64,000 nt of DNA from Cladocopium goreaui (GCA_947184155.2 CAMXCT020006767.1:550749-614748); one strand, 5' to 3'; shown: positions 1 through 11,378, counted from the stretch's first letter. The notes: generated by a model not told the origin, from the letters alone. Numbers and translations: made by a program.

Positions 1-1500
1 CTGCCCATCAAGCATGCAGCAGATCAAGCCCTGGCAACCTTTGGTGAAGTGAAACTCGATGAGATTTTACCCCTTGACACCCCCTTCTCAAGCATCACAC
101 TTGATAGTAAAACCAAAAGAAATGAGTATATAACCTTAGACAGGATTATCAAATACGGGCCAACTGTTGGGTGTAGGGCATGTGCATTTAGTTCAGAATA
201 CAGTGTGCATACTCCAGCTTGTCGTGCACGTTTCAATGCGCTTGTCAGAGCCGATCGCGTTGCCACAGGTACCAAGACTCCAGGCACTCCATCAGCGGTT
301 CCACGGACACCAGCCGTTGAACCAGTAGTTGAGCCTGTTGTCGAACACCCAGTTGATCCAGAAATCGAACCAGAAAGTTTTGTTGAGGCAGCAGCAGATG
401 ACCTTCCTTTCAGTGCGGGGATCCCGCCAGGATCTTCAGAAGCAGCCATGGTTGGGAAAGTAGCATTTGTCCTCGATGATACATTTTTGGAAATGAATAG
501 ATCAAGAAACATGATTAGAAGAACTTCATCGTTGAGTGGCCGTGGTGTTTTGTATGAATATGCTTGTAGTGACTCTTCCATCATCGGAGAGAAGTCAGCA
601 GACATCGGCGTTCGTTGCACTCGTCTTAGCAGGGAGGTGTTGGATCTCACCAATGCGGACCATGTTGCACAGGCCATCATGCAGTTAGAAAGCACGCTAG
701 GTGCAGATGTGTGGATTTCCATTACATGCACGCACTATTCACCGATTCAAAGACTCAATGAATCTCAACATGGACAGAAGTTCTCAAAGAAGTTGAAGCA
801 GCGTCAAAAGGAGACCAGACGCATGTTGGGTTATGCCATTCAATTTGCAGAAGCATGCCTCAACAATCATGGTAGGGTGGCTTTCGAGCAACCTCAGGAA
901 TCAGGCATTTGGGAATTGCCTGAATGGCTGGAATTCGAAAGGCGTCATGGTTTGAAAAGAGCCTATTGTGAGGGTTGTGCATTTGGCCTGAAAGGAAAAG
1001 AGGGTAAACTTCTTCGCAAGCCTTGGTGCATCAGCACCAACGACATGCGCTTGATCCAATTTGTGAACCAACATCGATGCGATGGTACTCATGAACATGG
1101 TGAGTCAATGGGCGGTAACGCTAGTCACACGGCTTACTACACCCCAGCATTTGCTGATATGGTCATGGAGGCATGGTATCCACAAAATTGGTACAAACAG
1201 GTTCCTTCATTGGCAGGTGTAACCAAATCCCTTACTAAGAAAGAATGGGCTAATGATCCCAAAGCCTTAGAGGCATTAAAACAAGAAGCTGTGGAGTTAA
1301 GATCTAATCTTACCTGGGATGATGACACAGTAGCCCCCCTTTACCAAATCCGAAATTGGGCGCGTTCAGCTGGTGCACAAATCAAGGTGGCCGAACTGCT
1401 CACTTTGGTGGGCATCAAGCACCACGAGCTGGAGCCTTCTCAGTGGAAATGGAAAGGTCGCATTGTGTACAGAGGCGATCAGGTGAGGGCTATTATTTGA
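1..1500 (+). pseudogene. Copia polyprotein part: zinc-binding region and methyltransferase-like domain
   Basis: The frame is open from base 1; the first ATG is at 49 (483 aa). Near residues 38-60 there is a C2HC-like pattern (GCRAC, then HTPACRARF); the intact Copia element of this window has a comparable one (KGCSVCA, then HNRKC). Residues about 165-390 form a methyltransferase-like domain: a first strand near YEYACSDSSI, the loop ITCTHYSPI at 225-233, FEQPQESG at about 279-286, then a histidine/cysteine-rich stretch with KPW and YYTPAF. The protein ends with WKGRIVYRGDQVR, the usual entry into a Copia reverse transcriptase, followed directly by a stop. In the intact element the corresponding domain lies after RNase H instead. 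Homology and fold are inferred by eye. Confidence 0.7.
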
Positions 1501-1501
1501 T

Positions 1502-2693
1502 CAAACGGCAACAATGCCGACATCATTGATCGCATTAAATGCAGCTATTTGGTATGCTTGTAGGAAGGGCCATGCAGCATCATGTTCAGATGCTATACAG
1601 GCAGTCGGAACTTGATGACAGCGACCTGGCATATGTCATCATTCCTGTCGAGTTATGGCTCGATGAATGGCACACCAGATTCGATCCAGGAACTAGGTTG
1701 GCAGTGCGTCTGAAGAAATCTCTCTACGGCCATCCAAAGGCAGGCCGCTGGTGGCAAGACCATTTAGACCGTCGACTTAGAGCTCTTGGAGCAGAAGAAA
1801 TGCCTATGTACCCATCAAATTACCTAATACCATGGAAAATTGGTAATCAAACGGTAACCTTACTTCTCAATGTTTACGTAGATGATCTTACTTTATGTGG
1901 TGATCAAAGATGTCATTCAGACTTCTGGAATAAGCTGCGTGAATCAGTAAAGCTAGAGCCTGAGCAGTACATCCTTGGCCGGGAAGGTACACTCATTCTT
2001 GGTCGAAAACACTACATCAAGGTTGAAAATGATCACACCAAATGTGAACTTGACATGAGGTCTTACGCAGAAAGTATTGTCGACACCTATTGTGAAATAA
2101 CTGGGTTTGATAAGAAGCGTTTTCGAAACGTTCCCACTCCACACATCCCAGAAAGTTCTATCACAGAAGAAGATTTAACACAATCTGGTGAACTCGGCAC
2201 GGATGCGTCTCGCATCCTGATGCGTCTGTTGTGGTTATCAAGGCTGACTAGGCCCGACTTGTCATTCATTGTGACAAGGTTGGCCAGCAGGGTCACGTCT
2301 TGGACAAAGTTCGATGATCGTCAATTACATCGCTGTGTGTCGTATCTCAATTCATCCACGGAAGTGGTCTTGACCGGCTCGGTATCTCACAAAGGAGATG
2401 TTCGGCTCGATGTCTACACCGATGCAGACTTCGCCGGCTGTGTCCACAGTGTCAAGAGCACGTCTGGATTGTGGGTTGATGTAACAGGCGATGGCCATTC
2501 GTTTCCATTATTTTGGCAAAGTAAGAAGCAGTCAAGTGTGGCGCGCTCAACTACGGAGTCGGAATTAATTGCGATGGCCAATGGACTGTTTGGGGAAGTC
2601 TATAACTTGCAAGCCTTTTTACAGGCACTTCTTGGAACAGTGGTCCACATTCAGTTTTATCAAGATAACACAGCGCAGTACTGCAAGTGCTAA
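1502..2693 (+). pseudogene. Copia reverse transcriptase and RNase H (frameshifted)
   Basis: The start of the reverse transcriptase is in a different frame from 1502 (QTATMPTSLIALNAA). The reading then moves to the frame of 1539-2693, which has LYGHPKAGRWW, a hallmark of Copia enzymes, and the catalytic box NVYVDDLTL near 1870-1900. RNase H follows with DVYTDADFAG, KSTSGLW and STTESELIAMA, which supply the D and E residues, and then QDNTAQ. The two frame changes rule out a working enzyme unless sequencing errors explain them. Reverse transcriptase copies element RNA into DNA in cytoplasmic particles. Confidence 0.85.
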
Positions 2694-2899
2694 AGGCTGG
2701 GTACTCGGCACGACTACGCCACACCGGTAGGGTGCACAAAGTGAACGTGGCATCGGTGTCCGAAGCGTTGGAGGATGAAACTATATCTGCAGATCACTGT
2801 ACGACCTTGGAGCAAAAGGCAAATGGCTTCACCAAGATCATTCCACCGATTGAATGGACGATGACTCTGCAACAGCTTAGCCTGAATTACAAATCATAG
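2687..2899 (+). pseudogene. End of Copia RNase H (third frame)
   Basis: The frame shifts again near 2690. The new frame continues the RNase H domain with GYSARLRHTGRVHKVNVASV and then LEQKANGFTKIIPP. This matches the typical Copia ending in which a run of basic residues is followed by a motif of the ADxLTK kind. The stop at 2897-2899 is probably the original end of the polyprotein, because a purine tract follows about 60 bases later. Confidence 0.75.
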
Positions 2900-2960
2900 C
2901 TTTTTAGCTCGAAATAGGAATTATACAGAAGACCATGACTTTCCTGGATCGCCAAGTCTC

Positions 2961-2970
2961 GAGGGGGGAG
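2961..2970 (+). promoter_or_regulatory. Possible polypurine tract
   Basis: GAGGGGGGAG lies about 60 bases after the RNase H stop, where a Copia element should have its plus-strand primer. The 3' LTR would begin just after it. Confidence 0.35.
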
Positions 2971-2975
2971 TTGAA

Positions 2976-4420
2976 GAATCACACACAATGTGATCCCCTT
3001 TGTCATGTATAGATACTCCACTTGGTTGATCGGTTGTCATGCGTCATTCCTACATTCTCATTTTGGTATATTCCGACTTTTGGCTCAACTACTGCTAAAA
3101 CAGTGCGCGTTTTCATTGTTGCTGTGATTGGAGCTGTGTCATAGTAACAACATTCTCTTGCTGGAAATTGTTTGCTTCATTCAGTATCATTTGGAATACC
3201 GGTGTTCGGAATTCATGTTTTCCTCCATGTTGGTTCTGGAATCAGCATGTTAGTTGGGAGGACCACCATGGAAGATGGATACATGTGTTTTAAGGGTACC
3301 CGGTCGCCTCCTCAAGTATTAGGCCCACCTGACAAGCAGCACATCAGTATGGCGACACAGCAGGAGCATCAAAGTGAAAAAATGGGCGCCATCGTAAAAA
3401 CCTGGCCGAAACCTTACATACTAAACATGTTAAACATCATTTCCTGATATATACGGCCTTTCCGAAAGTGAGTCTGAGCCAGTTAGTACTGACTGCATCT
3501 CATTGGTGGCGGCTGGGGCGCATCACTGCGCTGGACACAAGCATCCAACAACTTGAGCGGTGCCCCAACCTTCTGGTGGCCACTGGTGGCCAATGTTTCT
3601 ATGAGATCATGTGCATGTGATTGCATGTGGGTCCATGCGTCCCAAAATTTCTTCGAAAATGTGCGGGAACACCCTATATTCTGATATAGATTTTCAGTGG
3701 TAAAGAAAACGCGTTTTTCTTTTATTTTGCACTGGAACTCCCCCGTATAATCCGTTGCATGTTGACGATTACTGGGTCAACCTTTTGATGTGCGCATTAG
3801 TGTTTTAATATTTTGCTGTAAACGAGGATTGATATGCTAACCAACTATGTCTTTCAGTGCATCCACATTTCAATGATTTGGGTCGAAGATTTGACCATGA
3901 TCAATCCCTTCCGCTTATTAATATTAAATAGCCCCCAGAAACCATGGTGGATGTAAGAGATTTACGCGGAATTGGGGCCATTTGGGAGGTGCTTAGTATT
4001 AATAGGGTGATGGGATTCGTATCCAAACTCTCAGGATGCCAAGAATTCCTGCAGGCTACCTCCACCCTCGTCACGGGCGCGGGCCGCTGGCCTCTGTCAC
4101 TGCACCTGGTTGCTGTTGGATCACAGGCTCCAGATGGATGGCGATTCCAAAGTACCTGGCGACGTGTTGGGCTTACGGATGTTATGACACGGTTCTTACA
4201 TACACTACATATATTATCCAGCCTGATGGGTTTCTTCTGCTTGGGATCCTAATCTAGTAGGCCCCCCCCGGTGGACAAGTTTTGCCACATTGTTTTTCTT
4301 GCTTGTTGCCTTGACAGTCTAAAATTTCACCATGTTTATCAAAGTGTTTGCCAAACTCTGTCAACTTGTCCAATGGTGTGATCCATTAGATCCATATTTC
4401 ATGCCTCAAAAAGTCATGGA
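2976..4420. other. Spacer, possibly including decayed 3' LTR
   Basis: No convincing gene. Short open frames (for example 3172-3447) have no recognisable domain. The left part may be the 3' LTR of the preceding Copia remnant. TTTTGGCTCAA at about 3070-3080 resembles the end of the dinoflagellate spliced leader. Confidence 0.4.
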
Positions 4421-4424
4421 TTTC

Positions 4425-4640
4425 TGCCTCCCCTGGTGGCTCAAGGAGGACCAGGACCCCCTGCAGCGCAACGCCCAGCTGACGGCCCTGGCATCGGCCC
4501 GGCGCTGGCCATCGGCCTTGCGGCTGGTGCAGAAAGCTTGGGTGCAGCGGTGGCAGACAGACGACTATGGCTGCAGCCAGGTGGTGGATGCCATCAGCCA
4601 GTCACTTGAGGGAATTCATGCGGAGATTTCGGAAAAATGA
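4425..4640 (+). CDS. Exon candidate with one PPR-like repeat
   Basis: The frame reads NAQLTALASARRWPSALRLV, then QTDDYGCSQVVDAISQSLE, and ends in a stop at 4638-4640. The spacing and the pattern N-x-x-[AL]-x-A...W..AL.L resemble the pentatricopeptide-like repeats that are very common in dinoflagellates; such proteins usually bind organellar RNA. Only one repeat is seen, and no neighbouring exon can be joined with confidence. It may be the last exon of a gene whose other exons were not recognised, or a relic. Confidence 0.3.
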   Translation, partial: CLPWWLKEDQDPLQRNAQLTALASARRWPSALRLVQKAWVQRWQTDDYGCSQVVDAISQSLEGIHAEISEK

Positions 4641-4682
4641 CAGATGTGGCATTTGGTTTTTTCTTTTAAGCGGAAATGAGAA

Positions 4683-4825
4683 GTATATATATAATTATAT
4701 ATATGTGTGTGTGTAGAGTTTATCGTTTCTTAATGGTTGTGATGTTACTTGTCAATGACTGTGATTATATACACACACATATATATTATATATATATATA
4801 GATATAATTATATATAATTATTGTG
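4683..4825. repeat. TA/TG-rich simple repeats
   Basis: Two runs of (TA)n with short (TG)n or (CA)n at 4683-4716 and 4765-4825. They face each other as approximate inverted repeats and could pair. Confidence 0.7.
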
Positions 4826-5397
4826 TTATTAACATGCCTTGCGAATGTTACCCTTGATAGATTTGTTTAATGGCCCTGACCACCGCCAAGGTGCAAGCAA
4901 TGGCCTTCAGCTCTGGATACGATCATGAAAGCTGGAGAACCTTTGGCAGAGTGAAACTTTGTATTACCCCAGGAGCCCCGAAAAGACTTGAAAATCTTGA
5001 AAACAAAGTGATGTACCATGATGCCCCAACGTACAACTATTTCAATAAGAATTTATTTTTCTGTTCTCTCCATGCGTGGGCTCTCAGGCGACCTTGTTTT
5101 ATCATGTTTTATCATTATTTCACCCTCTGGTCCCTATCCATGTCATCCCTTCCGCCTGATAAACAACCCCCGAAATCCTGGCGCATGGGTTTTGATCCGT
5201 TTGTGTTTGGACTTGGGGTTCCTGAATTTGGGCGGAGTGGGTATGATGGGTTATGTTTGAGGGGGCTGTGAGATCATCATCCTGATATCCGAGACTAGGG
5301 ATTATATAATCATCCTTACGCATTTAGTTTGATCAATTTGGCATTTTGACTATCACATGTACACAAGTGCTAGAACTATTCTAATATTCTTGCGAAC

Positions 5398-5475
5398 ATG
5401 ATGGTGGTGATGGTGATGATGATGATGATGATGATGAAGATGGTGGTCATGATCAGTATCAGTATCATTATCATC
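5398..5475. repeat. GAT/GGT triplet microsatellite
   Basis: A run of GATGAT and GGTGAT triplets that degrades into CAGTATCAG. It gives a meaningless isoleucine-rich frame on the minus strand. Confidence 0.8.
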
Positions 5476-5507
5476 GGCAATGTGAGGCACCGCCTTATGC
5501 TCTGAAC

Positions 5508-5614
5508 AGCTTCATGACCTCCATTTTCTCGGCCTGGCGCTGCGTACTGTTCCTGGCTGCTGCTGGGCTCATCACCTGCATCTCGGCCGTGCTGTCGACG
5601 CTGGTGAAAGGATG
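5508..5614 (+). CDS. Exon candidate encoding a membrane segment
   Basis: The frame reads SFMTSIFSAWRCVLFLAAAG and continues LITCISAVLSTLVK, a hydrophobic helix of about 20 residues followed by a lysine. Its base composition is richer in GC than the surroundings, and a plausible donor follows (CTG|GTGAAA). The gene it would belong to is not recognised. Confidence 0.3.
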
Positions 5615-5800
5615 TGGCACCTGGCGGCCAGGTGGGATTGTGGGATCCGCGGCGGGGGACAGAACCAACCTGAATCAATCCATCTGGTTGTGTCTGAAAA
5701 TCGGGTATCCCCCGAAAATTGCATGTCTATGGGATCATGGTTGTGATACCCTCTTTTCAGACAAATGCGTCCAATGCCATGCCAAGTCAAGTATTTTTTT

Positions 5801-5909
5801 CCGAGGGGCCCGACAAAAAATGATGATAATTCAATGGCCCTTCCCCATGCCAAAACCTTTCTTTTCGAGGGGCCCGAAAAATGATGATAATTCCAATGGC
5901 CCTTCCCCA
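5801..5909. repeat. Direct duplication of a unit of about 45 bp
   Basis: 5801-5847 and 5866-5909 share CGAGGGGCCCGA, then AATGATGATAATT, then CAATGGCCCTTCCCCA, with small indels. It is a local tandem duplication in non-coding DNA. Confidence 0.8.
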
Positions 5910-5915
5910 CACACT

Positions 5916-7620
5916 CACGGAAGAGCATGACCCCACTTTTTGGATTGGTCAGAAACTGTAAACTGTTTGGACGCCATCTGCCTGCGGATTTTCAGGATTG
6001 ACGGACGGGTGGATGGATGGATGGATGGATGGATGGGTGGCACGCGGGCACTGCGGCAAGGCGCAACCCTCCCTCCTGGCACACAAGTTGGAGTTCAAGG
6101 TCCAGAGACTGGCAACCCTTCGCAAGCAGCAACCAACTCACCAATGCCCGGACAGACGCATGAAGCGCACAGCCTAGACAGCACTGGATCCTCGAACGCC
6201 ACCACTTGCGACGGGACACATCTTTCCTCCATTCCAGCCCTGCACCTTCTAGGTTCAAGCAACGAGATCATGCCAGAGCCCAGGTTGAGAATCCAAGTCG
6301 GTTAAGGCTGTGAGGACAACCCTGCAAAGCTTTGTCGGCATGCTATGGGAAACAGCCGGTGCGGATTTTCAGGACCAAACAAGCGCAGCAAAATTTTCAT
6401 GTCTCAGTTCTACTGTAGGTCAAACACATTGCGCGATCTGGTTTGAATTTGTAGGTGCCAATGAGCACGTGGAATCTCATGGTGCAAAGGCTTGTTATAT
6501 TTTTGCTCTTCACTTTGATGGCATGTGGAACGCGGACGCATTGTGGTAGATCGGTAGGTCCATTGATAAACTCCCTATATAACTATAATATTAATAATCT
6601 AATTGAGACATGGCTGTGGTAGTCATTGGGGATGGTTTGTTGTGCTGGGTTACCCACGTGATTCGCTGTAGGGAAACACGGAAACACTGATGGAAACCTT
6701 AATATCCTACGGCACATATAAGACAATGACTAGTTCGGCAATTGTTCCCTGAATCCCTTGAATAGCGGGATGTTTCTCCTACGTGCCACCACGAACAGAT
6801 TCGAGGCCTCCACTTCTGGCATCAGAACTCTCAGGCGCTGGATGATAGCGACGCCGAATTTGCGCGTCATGGGGATAGGTAAAAAAATTGTGGACCAGAA
6901 ATATAGAGGTTGATGCTTTATGATGCTTTCAGGTATCCAAGAAAAGTGGCAACATGCAGTAAAATGATGGAGATGACCACTGGGTGGTGGTTTCAGATAT
7001 CAGATATCGCTGGAATTTCCGTCTATATATTCGGAATGATGGTCATGAATCGACCCTCATATCCTTGGGACTGGTTGAAGCCGCCAGCCGGAGATGCTTG
7101 TACATCAACAATACATTGTCTGGCTCCAAGTACTTGCCTTCTGGCAAATATCTATTTTGTTTTTCTGCATAATGACATGAAGAGCCCGGAGAATGTCGGC
7201 CCTATGTCTTGGTGATGTCAAGTCGTATCTCAGGAGGTTCATGCATCAACCTTACGTCCGTCATGAGGTCGTTTTGGAATGGCGAGACAAGCCCCTTCAT
7301 GGTCCAAGTTTGAAATTTTAGCAAACCCACTGGCAGATCGATCCTTTTCGGATCTGTTTTGGGCATGGGTTCGAATCGATTCTATACAACCCAGTTTGCT
7401 CTTGGCCTGGGTCTGCCAATCCCATGGCCTATCGGCACAGGGGAGCAACTCAGCCTGCAATGCTGTCATCAGCCTTCTGCGACTTGGTCTGAATCAATGG
7501 GGCACCCCTTCCATTCCGAAGGATGAGAGCATCCTTTGTCCCTTTCCCGCATTGGGGGGGATCCATGCTGGGACTAACCCTCAAATTATGTTTGCCTGGA
7601 GTTGGTTGGGATTCTTCTGA
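5916..7620. other. Spacer with no recognised gene
   Basis: Contains a short GGAT microsatellite at 6011-6040 and several open frames without recognisable domains. A B-box-like word at 7367-7378 was checked and dismissed as a tRNA gene. Confidence 0.5.
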
Positions 7621-7624
7621 TTGG

Positions 7625-7741
7625 GTGGCCCCTAGGCAAGATGACCAGCAGTGGCAACGTGCAGCTTGGTGCTTGGAGCTTATGGGTGCCAAGCATTTGG
7701 AAGCAGATGAGTTGAGCAAAAGCTCGGCGATGAACCACAGG
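7625..7741 (+). CDS. Exon candidate with one PPR-like repeat
   Basis: The frame reads RQDDQQWQRAAWCLELMGAK, then HLEADELSKSSAMN. It fits the dinoflagellate PPR-like consensus, in which W-x-[KR]-A-L precedes a short helix, an acidic residue and S-x-[SA]-x-[AI]-[MI]-[NS]. A possible GA-type donor (CACAG|GATCAG) or simple read-through follows. Together with the piece at 4425-4640 it may be part of one PPR-like gene, but exons linking them were not found. Confidence 0.4.
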
Positions 7742-7789
7742 ATCAGCGGGGAAACTGTGTTTGGGTACACCTTGGTTGGTTTAATGTAT

Positions 7790-8700
7790 ATCTTACCATA
7801 ATTTTCAGCTACACATGGGCGTGCACATGGTATACAAAATTATTTATACATACGCTTTACTCAGTATACACTATCCTGCCAGTGATTGACTATTATACAG
7901 TGAACTTTGAAAGATGACAGTGCAAAATTTTCACCATAATGTAATCTCATTCCCGGGATGCCATCAACAGGACAGACAAGTACCATTTTGAGCGGGGGAA
8001 GGAGGGCTTCAACACATCCAGCAGTATTTATCAGCAAGAGATACTGCAAACACATCTCATTATTTGCACTGTGCAGATAGTCAAATCCCAGTTCTGGTTG
8101 GCTATGTCTGTTGGTGTTCGCCGAAATCCAAGAGTATCGCTTCCAAGGTCACCCAAGAAGACGGCCTTATATAGGAGCATTAACCACCATGAACCCCTTA
8201 TTGTTGGTGGATTAGCTCACATATTCTCGTAGTGTTTTTGAATTACACTAGTTATACAGATCTATATACCTGGAAAGCCGTTTGAACAAAATTTTTTGTT
8301 CATTATGGGAAAATCTGGTCGAATACACCTTTTAATGATCAATGAACAAGTTTACCCGTAATGACCAGATAATTTGGTCAATTCGCGATATTGCTATTGG
8401 AGGTGCGCCCGATCCTTGCATCCAAGGCTCACAGTATGGATGTGAATGATGTGAAATAAAAAAGGGGAAGATGCATGTGACCATGCACCCCAAATCGAGA
8501 ATGGAAGAAATATATGATGGGTGCCATAGAATATATTATGTGGCATAGACTATATATTATAGATTCCCAACAGGGTCTCTTGAAATATGTGCATAGAAAC
8601 CATGCGTCCTGATTGGGATGATTGCATCGCTGCTGAGCACGTTGAGGCCCGCTCTGATTACGTGGGGGGGGGCATCGAAAAACGAAATAAGTTTGATTTG
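7790..8700. other. AT-rich spacer
   Basis: No gene recognised. The open frames on both strands are short and lack coding-like composition. Confidence 0.5.
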
Positions 8701-8812
8701 ATTTCTTGCCATGAATTCTATCTTGCAAGTACAGTTGGCTTTTGCTGGAAGCTTTTTGGGCGTTCCCTTCAGAGCAAACCGGCTCAAAAAAAAAACGTTT
8801 TGCTGCCTTGCT

Positions 8813-9210
8813 ATGGCGAACCTTTATGGTGTTGCTAAGCATTGGTGGATGGAGCCTTCCATCCAAGAGAGGGTGAAAGAGGGCGGCATTGGTGCCATTG
8901 TTGTAACCAACAATACCCAGCCCCTTGCATCCAAAGATGTACGTCATGCCTTGTGGAACAGAGAAGTCTTGATCCCAATCATGGAGAATATGCGATACCA
9001 CCACCTGATCAAGACACCTGATATGGGGACGATTCAAGACCAAGTTTGGATTCTCCAGCTGCTGTCTACCAAGCAGGGATTTGATGCCCACAACCTTCCT
9101 CCAATCCCTGAAGAGTTGGAAGTGCCGGTTCATTTGTCGGTGATTAGCATTAAGAAGCTGGTGTCATATGTGCGAGCCAAGTACATTCGTCCTCACATGC
9201 CACGGGACAA
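8813..9210 (+). CDS. Probable exon of a dinoflagellate multi-exon gene
   Basis: The open frame from the ATG at 8813 reads MANLYGVAKHWWMEPSIQER, followed by a long stretch with SIKKLVSYVRAKYIRP and MPRD near the end. The last part resembles a conserved piece (a kinase-unrelated helix rich in R and K) that I associate with the methyltransferase-like dinoflagellate family whose core lies at 13.9-14.8 kb. It is therefore the best candidate for an early exon of that gene. The true start could be further upstream, since the frame is open to 8711. Function unknown. Confidence 0.45.
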
Positions 9211-9789
9211 GGGTTCCTTTCTTCATGCATGTTTCCATTTTTTTATGTGATTATCAATCATGCAGTTCAAATCAGATCATAATTTCCAGGTCTTTCCCGG
9301 AACCACTGTATGTATTTTCTTCCATTCCAATTTGCATATGATGGATGGAAGAAATCCTGCACCTGCACCGCTTCGTGCCCATGTATAGTGGTAACACTTA
9401 TAACTATAACTGCAATGGGACTATATTGGATAAACCATCTATCATCCGGTGCAAGATTTCTTCCATCCACAATATGGTTCAGATCCCTTGGATCATATAT
9501 GCCCCATAGCTACCCCTGGAGGACGCAGACTTCAGAGAGCTCTTGACCCACTTTGGCGAGTTGGAGCCTTTTTTGCACCCGGCACATTGTCCATGGTTCA
9601 TCGGGCCAGCACACTTTCAAATGGTAAAGGTGAAACCGGTGAAACCAATGAATTTGACTGCAGGCTGAGGTTGATATATAGATTTTATGGGAATCATTTC
9701 AATATATTTGGAACCCTACATTACATGCATGTATACAGTTGTTGCAATATGTTGGAGTGTTTGCTATCAATTCCCACCGGCCTTGGCCG

Positions 9790-10275
9790 CGCAACTCCGC
9801 CTCTCAGGAACTCTATTTGGACCTCCCCGCGGACAAGTCAGCTCCTGACGACAGCGAGGATGAGAAGGGCGAATCTAAGGAGTGTGATCTACGTGATCGG
9901 GTTCGTCAGGTGCCAATTCCTTCACCTACTACAACCCCGGTTGTGCCAGCTCTGGCTGAATCTGTGGGTGGGAACTCGGGTTTGCTTGAGAATGATATGT
10001 GGGTTCCAGAAGCCCTTCCTGTTGATGAGCAGGAATGTGTGTTTGGATTGCACAAAAAAAACATGGAGGCCAAGGCCAGGATTGCTGAACTCAAAGGTCA
10101 GAATTCCAACAGTACTGGTACTCCCATGGTTTCTCCGAGTGATCCAGTTCCAGAGATAGCGTCACCAGTGGATTCGACTTCATCAAGGGTTGCTGAAATT
10201 AGATCCCGGATGGAAAAGTTGCAGTCAGATTTGAAGTTTCTTGTCAGTACCATCGACCAGTTTCCGTCTTTATGA
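9790..10275 (+). CDS. Exon candidate, acidic and proline-rich linker with coiled coil
   Basis: The frame contains DKSAPDDSEDEKGESKECDL, then a proline/threonine-rich stretch, then HKKNMEAKARIAEL and SSRVAEIRSRMEKLQSDLKF, which looks like a short coiled coil, and stops at 10273-10275. The stop may lie in an intron, because similar low-complexity exons follow. It fits the disordered linker expected between conserved parts of the gene at 8.8-18.5 kb. No catalytic motif is seen. Confidence 0.45.
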   Translation, partial: RNSASQELYLDLPADKSAPDDSEDEKGESKECDLRDRVRQVPIPSPTTTPVVPALAESVGGNSGLLENDMWVPEALPVDEQECVFGLHKKNMEAKARIAELKGQNSNSTGTPMVSPSDPVPEIASPVDSTSSRVAEIRSRMEKLQSDLKFLVSTIDQFPSL

Positions 10276-10421
10276 AAACATTGTTCATATGGCCATCCAA
10301 GTTGATCAACAGCAATCTTAAGAGGTATAGATGTATTGCCCTGGAACCTTAGGATAGATGTATTCCCCTGGAACCTTTAAAAATTAATATCAAACCTGTG
10401 AACCCATCTCTTTCCCAGGTT

Positions 10422-10625
10422 GGAAGCCAGCACTTCTGTGCCAGCAATGGACTTTGATGAGACTCTCCCGATGGTGCCGGATGAAACTCAGTACTACGCT
10501 CCCGATGCTGTGCCCGATGCTGTGCCCGATGCTGGGGTGGATGAAGCTTGGTGCCCCCCCGAAGCCACTCAGGGTGAGGATGAAGGCCCCAAAATCAATG
10601 ATCCTACTACTGGCAATGGTGATGA
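10422..10625 (+). CDS. Exon candidate, acidic low-complexity
   Basis: The intron end TTTCCCAG|G is followed by a frame with DFDETLPMVPDETQYYAPDA and three tandem PDAV copies, then a run rich in D, E and G. A good donor (GAAG|GTGAGC) at about 10624 suggests the exon ends there rather than at the downstream stop. Probably a disordered part of the same gene. Confidence 0.45.
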
Positions 10626-10769
10626 AGGTGAGCGCATTCCTGTTCCTTGAACCGGATATAGGTTGATGTCTCTACCACTTCAACCGAACTTCAAGTGTTT
10701 CTGTTTTAGATGTTTTTTTTCAGGGGAAAAGTTCAATATGTGGGTTCTCAGCTGCTCTGTGCGCTCAGG

Positions 10770-11378
10770 TTGTGGATCGCTTGAAGCAACAGCGGTTGAA
10801 GGATGAAAAGAAAGAGGAAAACTCTACGAGGAAAGGAAGGAAGCCTAAGGGAAAGGCAGGAAAGGCAGCCAAGGCAGAAAAGCCAGCAAAGGCACGAAAG
10901 GCAGCTAAGGCAGGAAAGGCAGAACCTGAAGCAAACAAGGAGCAATCCAGCAACAGTCCAAAAACCATAGGTAAGAGACTTCGCAGGATGAAGTCACAGG
11001 TGCGCATGGTAAGCAATGAACCAGAAGATGGTAAGATCACCCAGAAGGATAAGGCCACACCATCAGCAGCAAAGACAAGGAATCCAAGCAGTGAGACAAC
11101 GGCAATCCCAACCACTATGAGCAAAGGTAAGGGCAAGGATGAACGCAATGTCAAGGAGGCAGGCAAAACGAAGAAAGTCAAGAAGGGATGCAAGGTCAAG
11201 GGATGCAAAACGAAGAAAACGAAGAATGTAAAGAAGGCACAGGGTGAAGAGGAGGCAATGGACCAGGCAGGACATGCAGGCAAAGGAGCAAAGGCAAAAA
11301 AAGCAAAGCAGTCGTCCACATGTGCGGAGCCAGCCCCCAAAGCTGGAGAGGACAGCCCACTCGCCTTTCATCTTAAGC
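10770..11378 (+). CDS. Exon candidate, lysine-rich low-complexity
   Basis: An open frame of about 200 codons is dominated by K, A, G and E in short repeats such as KAGKAAKAEKPAKARKAAKA and KGKGKDERNVKEAGKTKKVK. It is preceded by GCGCTCAG|G, a good acceptor. Such basic tails are often nucleic-acid binding or nuclear-targeting. The repeat-like base composition means part may be expansion rather than constrained protein. Confidence 0.45.

Larger units (their letters stand above)
1..2975 (+). mobile_element. Decayed Copia-type LTR retrotransposon, 5' end outside window
   Basis: Three consecutive plus-strand reading frames give parts of one Copia polyprotein: a zinc-binding region, a methyltransferase-like domain, reverse transcriptase and RNase H. 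The frame is already open at base 1, so the element starts to the left. It breaks near 1500, near 1600 and near 2690. A purine run ends at about 2970, which may mark the polypurine tract and the start of the 3' LTR, but no second LTR is available for comparison, so the right edge is a guess. Confidence 0.8.

Noticed and set aside
7361-7385. GGGTTCGAATCG, similar to a tRNA B box
   Set aside because: No A box or cloverleaf at the right distance upstream, and the stem partners do not pair.
10765-11340. 191-codon minus-strand frame rich in F, A, L and S
   Set aside because: It is the complement of a lysine/alanine-rich repeat-like exon; the plus strand fits the gene context better.
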